A stretch of DNA of 6,109 nt from an uncultured Holophagales bacterium (GTDB lineage: Bacteria > Acidobacteriota > Thermoanaerobaculia > UBA5066), in NCBI GenBank assembly GCA_937864895.1, contig CALMDF010000418.1:1-6109 (forward strand), in the 5' to 3' direction. The position numbers and the translations under genes were made by a program. The notes below the pieces were generated by a model, which searched no databases, was not told the origin of the DNA, and saw only the letters and a program-made list of their open reading frames with translations. The number at the start of each line of letters is the position of its first letter. Position 1 is the first letter of the stretch. Of the stretch, positions 1 through 4,302 are shown piece by piece.

Positions 1-95
1 GCGGCGACGAGCTCGGGGTTCGAGCAGGGGTACATCGCCCCGCAGACGACGGGGACCTCGATGCCGGCGTCGGAGAGAAACCGGTTCGCGCTCAC
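1..95 (-). CDS. Nitronate monooxygenase-like FMN enzyme, N-terminal fragment (runs off left edge)
   Basis: The minus strand from a GTG at 95-93 reads into the window edge as 31 codons that resemble the N-terminus of the nitronate monooxygenase / 2-nitropropane dioxygenase family. The key stretch is VPVVCGAMYPCSNPELVAA, where the family's first beta strand leads into a GAM/GPM motif beside the FMN site. Family members are FMN-dependent TIM-barrel enzymes that oxidise nitronates. FabK-type enoyl-ACP reductases are relatives, so the substrate cannot be fixed from this fragment. The GTG start is favoured because it overlaps the stop codon of the DUF4442 gene by 4 nt (GTGA), a typical translational-coupling arrangement, and because the conserved strand begins about 13 residues later. 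An ATG at 35-33 would remove the first conserved strand and is unlikely. The family is recognised with fair confidence; the exact reaction is not known. Confidence 0.72.
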   Translation of the reverse strand, partial: MSANRFLSDAGIEVPVVCGAMYPCSNPELVA

Positions 96-580
96 TTCGA
101 TTCTGCGGGGCCGACGAGCCATCGGGCCGCGGCCTTCGCCACGACGTCGCCGGAAGCGTCCCGGATGACCGCCTCGACCTCGACCTCCCGCCGCTCGCTC
201 GTCTTCGGCGGGTCGATCGTGCACTCGGAGGTCAGGGTGCCCCGGGCCTTCTTCAGGTAGTCGATCGTCAGGCGCGTCAGGATCGCCCGGGCGTCGTCGG
301 GGAGGCCCGTGTTGAGCGCGAGGCCGGTCGAGAGCTCGGCGAGGTTCATGAGGGCGACCGCGTGGATGGAGGAGAGGTGGTTCCTCACCCTCCGCCGGTC
401 GGCCAGCTCGACCCGGGCGCGCCCCGGCGCCAGCTCGCGGACGACGGCCCCGATCGAGCCGGAGTAGGGGACCATCCGGCCGAGGACGAAGCTGAAGAGC
501 CGGTCGCCCGCCGGAAACCGGCGGAACCGGCTCCAGGCGGCCCGCATGGACCGCCCGGGCGACGAGGGGGTCTTCGTCAT
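92..580 (-). CDS. DUF4442 hot-dog-fold protein (PaaI-like thioesterase relative)
   Basis: This encodes a 162-residue protein whose pattern matches the DUF4442 branch of the hot-dog thioesterase superfamily. Residues 36-50 (MVPYSGSIGAVVREL) give the first strands. Residues 66-87 (RNHLSSIHAVALMNLAELS...) are the counterpart of the NHxxxxHaga helix start that lines the thioester pocket in PaaI-like enzymes. Residues 101-160 supply the remaining beta strands (LTRLTIDYLKKARG, then VEVEAVIRD and VVAKAAARWLV). The ATG at 580-578 is chosen because GGGAGGAGA lies five bases upstream. The same frame stays open far upstream to 1498, but that part is antisense to sua5. The likely role is hydrolysis or binding of an acyl thioester in the cytoplasm. 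DUF4442 members are poorly characterised, so this is inferred from the fold. The stop overlaps the downstream nitronate monooxygenase-like start by 4 nt, implying a two-gene operon. Confidence 0.85.
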   Translation of the reverse strand: MTKTPSSPGRSMRAAWSRFRRFPAGDRLFSFVLGRMVPYSGSIGAVVRELAPGRARVELADRRRVRNHLSSIHAVALMNLAELSTGLALNTGLPDDARAILTRLTIDYLKKARGTLTSECTIDPPKTSERREVEVEAVIRDASGDVVAKAAARWLVGPAESK

Positions 581-664
581 CGGTTCTCCTCCCGCGGCCG
601 GCTTCGCGGCGGACCGGCTGCGCTGCGGCATTCTGCACGAACCCGCGTAGACTCCCCGCCCGCC
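581..664. other. Divergent intergenic region between DUF4442 gene and sua5
   Basis: These 84 bp separate two divergently transcribed genes and must hold at least the promoter for sua5 and probably that of the DUF4442 operon. On the plus strand a TAGACT at 648-653 resembles a -10 hexamer. It would place transcription start about five bases before the sua5 GTG, but no convincing -35 sits 16-18 bp upstream. No Shine-Dalgarno precedes the sua5 start. I see no clear operator or hairpin. The promoter reading is tentative. Confidence 0.35.
585..593 (-). promoter_or_regulatory. Shine-Dalgarno of the DUF4442 gene
   Basis: The minus strand reads GGGAGGAGA followed by four bases (ACCG, counted loosely from the purine run) and then ATG at 580. 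This strong purine box at normal spacing decides the start of the DUF4442 protein against the much longer upstream open frame. Confidence 0.75.
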
Positions 665-1624
665 GTGCTCCTGCCCGCCACGCCCGCCGCCCTCCGCCGC
701 GCCGCCGCCGCCCTCCGCCGGGGCGAGCCCGTCGGCTTCCCGACCGAGACGGTCTACGGGCTCGGCGCGAACGCGCTCGACCCCGCCGCCGTCCGGCGGA
801 TCTTCGAGGCGAAGGGGCGTCCCGACGACAACCCGCTCATCGTCCACGTGACGGGCCTGCCGATGCTGCGACGCCTCGTCCTCGAGGTCCCGGCAGAGGT
901 GCGGGCCCTCGCGGCACGCTTCTGGCCCGGGCCGCTCACGATCGTCCTGTCGAAGAGGCGAAGCGTGCCGGACGTCGTCACCGCGGGCCTTCCGACCGTC
1001 GCCGTGAGGATCCCCGACCACCCCGTCGCCCTCGCGCTCATCGAGGCGGCCGGTGTCCCGATCGCCGCGCCGAGCGCGAACCGGTCGGGGCGGCCGAGCC
1101 CGACGCGGGCCGCCCACGTCGCCCGCGACTTTCCGGGCCTCCTCGTCCTCGACGGCGGTCCCGCCCGGCACGGCCTCGAGTCGACCGTCGTCGCCCTCGG
1201 CGACCCGCCCCGCGTCCTCCGCCTCGGGGCCGTCCCCGTGGAGGAGCTGAGTCGGGTCCTGCCGGGCCTCGTCGTCGCCACGAAGGCCCGCGCCCGCGCC
1301 GAGAGCCCCGGGATGAAGCACCGGCACTACGCCCCGGCCCGGCCCCTCGTCCTCTACAGGCGCTCGCGCGCGGCGGCCCTCCGGGAGGCGCTCGAGGCCG
1401 ACCCCCGGGCCCTCCTCCTCTGCGCCGACGCGGACGCCCCCCTCTTCCCGGGCCGCAGCCCCGTGAGGCTCGGCGGAGAACCGGACGAGATCGCCCACCG
1501 CCTCTTCGACGCCCTCCGGACCGAGCGCCGCGGGAGCCTCCTCCTGGCCTACGCCGTGGAGAAGAGAGGGCTCCTCCGGGCCGTCATGGACCGCCTGGAG
1601 AGGGCGGCGACCCGCATCGTCTGA
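665..1624 (+). CDS. sua5: Threonylcarbamoyl-AMP synthase, Sua5 type (YrdC domain plus C-terminal Sua5 domain)
   Basis: This 319-residue enzyme makes L-threonylcarbamoyl-AMP from threonine, bicarbonate and ATP. That is the first step of t6A37 modification in ANN-decoding tRNAs; TsaD with its partners then transfers the group to tRNA. The YrdC domain covers about residues 1-200, with PTETVYGLG (26-34), KGRP..NPLIVHV (50-62), FWPGPLT (86-92), VAVRIPDHP (112-120), APSANRSGRPSPT (135-147), LDGG (162-165) and ESTVV (172-176). The linker motif SPGMKHRHYAP (214-224) is diagnostic of long Sua5 proteins, and residues 225-319 form the Sua5 domain ending in AVMDRLERAA. Length is normal for Sua5 and longer than a YrdC/TsaC-only protein. 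The GTG at 665 is chosen because it lies about 25 residues before PTETVYGLG, as in the family. The frame is open back to 362, but that part mirrors the DUF4442 gene. No Shine-Dalgarno is visible. The gene converges with the phosphatase gene, with 13 bp between stops. Confidence 0.95.
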   Translation: MLLPATPAALRRAAAALRRGEPVGFPTETVYGLGANALDPAAVRRIFEAKGRPDDNPLIVHVTGLPMLRRLVLEVPAEVRALAARFWPGPLTIVLSKRRSVPDVVTAGLPTVAVRIPDHPVALALIEAAGVPIAAPSANRSGRPSPTRAAHVARDFPGLLVLDGGPARHGLESTVVALGDPPRVLRLGAVPVEELSRVLPGLVVATKARARAESPGMKHRHYAPARPLVLYRRSRAAALREALEADPRALLLCADADAPLFPGRSPVRLGGEPDEIAHRLFDALRTERRGSLLLAYAVEKRGLLRAVMDRLERAATRIV

Positions 1625-1637
1625 GACCTCGGGGAGC

Positions 1638-2771
1638 TCAGGCGGCCGGAGCCCGCCGCAGGACCGCGATCGAGACGTCGTCCCCGACGGGACGCCTTCC
1701 CAGGAAGTCGAGGACCTCCCGGGAGAGTGCCGCGGCCACCTCGGAGGCCGGCCGGCCCGCGGTGCGCGCGAGGACTGGCAGGATTCTCGCGTCGCCGAAT
1801 TCCCGACCTTCGGCGTTTCTGGCCTCGGGGAGCCCGTCCGAGTGGAGGAGGAGGAGCTCGCCCGAACCGAGCCGGCCCTCCTCGACGCCGTACGTCTGGG
1901 TTTGCTTGATCCCGAGCGGGTAGGCGCCCCGGCCGAAACGCTCGACGACGGACCCCGCCGGGTCGACCCGGAGGACGGGCGGGTGCCCCGCGATGGCCGT
2001 GGTGAACGACCCGTCCGGGCGGAGGAGGAGCGCGACGCCCGCGAAGAACTGGCGCGGGCCCGACGTCCGGCAGGTGCCGAGCCTGCAGAGAACCCTGTTG
2101 AGGGTCTCGAGGACGGCCGCCGGAGACGGGTCCCTCTCGACCTGGAGCCGCCAGGCCGTGTGGGCGACCGCCATCACGAGACCGGCGGCCATCCCGTGCC
2201 CGGAGGCGTCGCCGAACAGGATGGCGAGCCGGCCGTCGGGAAGGGGCTGGAACTCGTAAAGGTCGCCCCCCACCGTGTTTGCGACGCGGTTGAAGGCCCC
2301 CAGCTCGAAGCCGGGGACGGCCGGGAGGGACTGCGGGACGAGCTCCGCCTGGAGCTGCCTCGCCATCACGAGCTCGTCCCGGAAACGCAGCTTGTCGACG
2401 AGCTCGAGGCCGAGGAGCAGGAGGAGGAGAACGGTCAGGACGAGGAGGGTGAAGACGGTCCAGGCCGCCTCGGCGGGCCAGCCCCCCGTGACGAGCTTCA
2501 GGAAGGAGACGACGAATCCCACGAGGACGACGAGGACGACGAGGCGCCGGGAGGGCGAAAGGCGCCGGACGAGTCCGTGGAGGAGGGCGCTCGCCCGGAC
2601 AAGCTCACGCTTCCAGCCGGGGGGCTCGCTCTCGATCGCGTCGCGGTGCTCGGAGACGAGGACGTCCCGGGCCTCGGCCCACTCGACGGAGTAGAGGTCG
2701 GCAATGTCGCGGGAATCGAACGACTCGACGGTTTCCCGGGCGAGGTCCTGCCAGGCGCGACCGGTGCTCAC
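1638..2771 (-). CDS. Membrane-anchored SpoIIE/PP2C-family serine/threonine phosphatase
   Basis: From the GTG at 2771 this is a 377-residue protein. A short charged cytoplasmic segment of about 75 residues is followed by two TM helices (about 77-94, LVVLVVLVGFVVSFLKLV, and about 104-123, leucine-rich), an amphipathic stretch, and a PP2C SpoIIE domain (about 138-371). Family motifs are ARQLQAELVP (137-146), VGGDLYEF (167-174), GDASGHGMAAGLVMA (187-201), IAGHPPVL (260-267), HSDGLPEARN (310-319) and DDVSIAVL (364-371). The metal-binding aspartates D170, D188 and D364/D365 are present, so activity on phosphoserine/phosphothreonine is expected. Relatives such as RsbU and SpoIIE act on anti-anti-sigma (STAS) proteins, but no STAS or anti-sigma gene is in view, so the target is unknown. 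The frame is open to an ATG at 2882, but that would read through the terminator of the upstream gene. GTG 2825 (after GGGGAAG) is an alternative; GTG 2771 has AAGGGG unusually close. The family is certain, the start is not. Confidence 0.9.
   Translation of the reverse strand: MSTGRAWQDLARETVESFDSRDIADLYSVEWAEARDVLVSEHRDAIESEPPGWKRELVRASALLHGLVRRLSPSRRLVVLVVLVGFVVSFLKLVTGGWPAEAAWTVFTLLVLTVLLLLLLGLELVDKLRFRDELVMARQLQAELVPQSLPAVPGFELGAFNRVANTVGGDLYEFQPLPDGRLAILFGDASGHGMAAGLVMAVAHTAWRLQVERDPSPAAVLETLNRVLCRLGTCRTSGPRQFFAGVALLLRPDGSFTTAIAGHPPVLRVDPAGSVVERFGRGAYPLGIKQTQTYGVEEGRLGSGELLLLHSDGLPEARNAEGREFGDARILPVLARTAGRPASEVAAALSREVLDFLGRRPVGDDVSIAVLRRAPAA
2521..2544. repeat. 9-bp in-frame tandem repeat inside the first TM helix of the phosphatase
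   Basis: On the plus strand the 9-mer acgaggacg occurs twice head to tail, followed by a further acgagg (2.67 copies). On the coding strand it encodes alternating Val/Leu of the first membrane helix (VVLVVLV). The unit is a multiple of three, so slippage would lengthen or shorten the helix by three residues without a frameshift. It is most likely a by-product of G/C-biased Val and Leu codons. Confidence 0.7.
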
Positions 2772-2845
2772 TCCCCTTGTTACGTCCCCGCCGCCGGGAA
2801 GTTCGAGGGGGGCGGTCCCCTCCACGCGCTTCCCCGGCCCCCGGA

Positions 2846-2880
2846 GCAAAAAGAGGCCCGCGACGAGACCGTCGCGGGCC
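2846..2880 (-). terminator. Rho-independent terminator of the CpgS-like gene
   Basis: Read on the minus strand, GGCCCGCGACG pairs perfectly with CGTCGCGGGCC (11 bp, arms 2870-2880 and 2855-2865) around a 4-nt loop. It is followed at once by TCTTTTTGC, a T-run at 2852-2848. It starts about 25 bp after the stop codon of the CpgS-like gene at 2905. This perfect G/C stem plus U-tract is about as strong an intrinsic terminator as sequence alone can show. It should separate transcription of that gene from the phosphatase downstream. It also lies inside the longest open frame of the phosphatase, arguing for a later start there. Confidence 0.92.
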
Positions 2881-2904
2881 ATCCGGGAACGGGGGAAGAG
2901 GAGA

Positions 2905-4227
2905 TCAGCGGACGACCTTCCGGATCTCCTCCTCGAGGAGGGTGGGGACGAGCGGCTCGAGCTCGTAGCGGACGCGGGCCGCCGGCTTGCCGATCTTCAG
3001 GACGCGGGTCAGGTCGATCGGAGTCCCGACGAGGACGAGGTCGCACGGGGTCTTCTCGATCGTCTCCTCGAGCTCGGCGATCTGCTGGGCGCTGTAGCCC
3101 ATGGCCGGGAGGATTCCCTGCGCGTTCGGGTACTTCTCGTACGTCTCCCTGATGGAGCCGACGGCGAACGGAGTCGGGTCGACGATCTCGGCCGCGCCGT
3201 TGCGCTTCGCCGCGACGACGCCGGCGCCGTAGGTCATGCCGCCGTGCGTGAGGGTCGGGCCGTCCTCGATGACGAGGACCCGCTTGCCCCTGATCATCTC
3301 GGGCTTGTCGCAGGTGGCCGGCGAGTTCGCGCGGAGGACGCGGGCCTTCGGGTTCACCTTCGCGGCGTTGGCCTCGATCGACTCGATCGCCTTCTGCTCG
3401 GCGGAGTCGCACTTGTTGATGAGGATGATGTCGGCGCGGCGGAAGTTCGCTTCGCCCGGGTGGTACGACATCTCGTGGCCGGGGCGGAGCGGGTCGGCGA
3501 TGCAGATGTGGACGTCCGGCCGGTAGAACGGCAGGTCGTTGTTGCCGCCGTCCCAGAGGATGACCTCGGCCTCTTCCTCGGCCGCCTTCAGGATCTGGCC
3601 GTAGTCGACGCCGGAATAGATGATGAAGCCGTTGTCGATGTGCGGCTCGTACTCCTCGCGCTCCTCGATCGTGCACTTGTGCATGTCGAGGTCGGAGTAG
3701 GTGGCGAAGCGCTGGCAGGCCTGCTCGACGAGGTCGCCGTAGGGCATCGGGTGGCGGATCGCGACGACCTTCTTGCCCATCTTCTTGAGGATCGACGAGA
3801 CGTGGCGGGTCGTCTGGCTCTTCCCCGCTCCCGTCCTCACCGCCGTGATCGCGATGACCGGGACCATCGACGGGATCATCGTCCGGTCGTTCGAGAGGAC
3901 CTTGAAGTCGGCGCCCGCGACGATGCAGCGCGAGGCCAGGTGCATGACGGTCTCGTGCGAGACGTCGGAGTACGAGAAGACGCAGATGTCGACCCGCTCG
4001 TTGCGGATGAGACGTTCGAGGTCGTCCTCGGGGACGATCCGGATCCCGTTGGGGTAGCGGGGGCCCGCGAGCTCGGCGGGATAGCGGCGCCCGGCGATGC
4101 CCGGGATCTGGGTGGCGGTAAACGCGACGATCTCGACCGACGGGTCGTCGCGGTAGGTCGTGTTGAAGTTGTGGAAGTCCCGGCCGGCAGCGCCCAGGAT
4201 TGCGAGCCGACGTACGCCTTTCACCAT
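2905..4227 (-). CDS. Cyclic 2,3-diphosphoglycerate synthetase-like P-loop GTPase (CpgS/COG2403 family)
   Basis: This 440-residue protein matches the family of archaeal cyclic 2,3-diphosphoglycerate synthetase, often called 'predicted GTPase' in bacteria. The N-terminal Rossmann-like part begins LAILGAAGRDFHNFN (8-22), with VDICVFSYSDVSHE at 79-92. The P-loop domain has TAVRTGAGKSQTTR (128-141; Walker A lysine K136), RHPMPYGDL (158-166), ILWDGGNNDLPFYRPD (223-238; Walker B-like with D226) and NKCD (271-274), the NKxD motif that favours guanine. A conserved GPTLTHGGMTYGAG block lies at 323-336. In methanogens CpgS closes 2,3-diphosphoglycerate to its cyclic form with ATP, giving a thermoprotectant or phosphate store. 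Whether bacterial homologues do this is, as far as I know, unproven. The ATG at 4227 is chosen over one at 4251 because AAGGAGA sits 8 nt upstream. The protein is probably cytosolic, with no signal peptide or TM. A strong terminator follows, so the gene may be monocistronic. The family is secure; the reaction is not. Confidence 0.88.
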   Translation of the reverse strand: MVKGVRRLAILGAAGRDFHNFNTTYRDDPSVEIVAFTATQIPGIAGRRYPAELAGPRYPNGIRIVPEDDLERLIRNERVDICVFSYSDVSHETVMHLASRCIVAGADFKVLSNDRTMIPSMVPVIAITAVRTGAGKSQTTRHVSSILKKMGKKVVAIRHPMPYGDLVEQACQRFATYSDLDMHKCTIEEREEYEPHIDNGFIIYSGVDYGQILKAAEEEAEVILWDGGNNDLPFYRPDVHICIADPLRPGHEMSYHPGEANFRRADIILINKCDSAEQKAIESIEANAAKVNPKARVLRANSPATCDKPEMIRGKRVLVIEDGPTLTHGGMTYGAGVVAAKRNGAAEIVDPTPFAVGSIRETYEKYPNAQGILPAMGYSAQQIAELEETIEKTPCDLVLVGTPIDLTRVLKIGKPAARVRYELEPLVPTLLEEEIRKVVR

Positions 4228-4302
4228 AGAGGAAGTCTCCTTGGACCGCATTCTAGGCCGCTCTGAGGGCCGCCGGGAACCCCTTGGGGTCGGAGCTACA
4301 TT
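4228..4302 (-). other. Intergenic spacer between sensor kinase and CpgS-like gene
   Basis: This 75-bp gap holds the Shine-Dalgarno and possible -10 of the CpgS-like gene. It also holds a short inverted repeat, ACCCC/GGGGT with a 2-nt centre (4279-4290), and a GGCC...GGCC pair (4257-4272). Neither is followed by a T-run, so no intrinsic terminator for the kinase is visible and read-through from the kinase into the CpgS-like gene is possible. The inverted repeat could be a small operator but is too short to argue for. Confidence 0.4.
4236..4255 (-). promoter_or_regulatory. Shine-Dalgarno and possible -10 element of the CpgS-like gene
   Basis: On the minus strand AAGGAGA (4242-4236) lies 8 nt before the ATG at 4227 and is a strong ribosome binding site. 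Just upstream, TAGAAT (4255-4250) resembles a sigma-70-type -10 hexamer. A matching -35 is poor (TTCCCG about 18 bp further up), so the promoter is tentative. If it is real the leader is very short, with transcription starting close to the Shine-Dalgarno. The ATG at 4251 would then lie at or before the transcription start. Confidence 0.5.

Noticed and set aside
362..664. Upstream extension of sua5 to a 420-residue protein
   Set aside because: The added 101 residues are antisense to the DUF4442 gene and unlike any Sua5 N-terminus. The family motif spacing fits a start at 665.
581..1498. Upstream extension of the DUF4442 frame to a 468-residue protein
   Set aside because: The extra part is antisense to sua5 and low in complexity. 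A strong Shine-Dalgarno supports the ATG at 580.
1842..3152. 436-codon plus-strand open frame rich in E, D, G and R opposite the phosphatase
   Set aside because: It mirrors the SpoIIE phosphatase and the end of the CpgS-like gene, crosses the terminator, and has no domain-like pattern.
4228..4251. Alternative ATG at 4251 adding eight residues to the CpgS-like protein
   Set aside because: It would place the good Shine-Dalgarno inside the coding region, and the ATG at 4227 has ideal spacing to it.
2704..4266. 520-codon open frame on the plus strand opposite the CpgS-like gene
   Set aside because: It is an antisense shadow. Its product is a D/R/V/L-rich low-complexity chain typical of the complement of G/C-biased codons, with no recognisable domain, while the opposite strand encodes a clear conserved enzyme.
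4279..4290. Short inverted repeat ACCCC/GGGGT as a terminator or operator
   Set aside because: The stem is only 5 bp with a 2-nt centre and no T-run, which is expected by chance in GC-rich spacer DNA.
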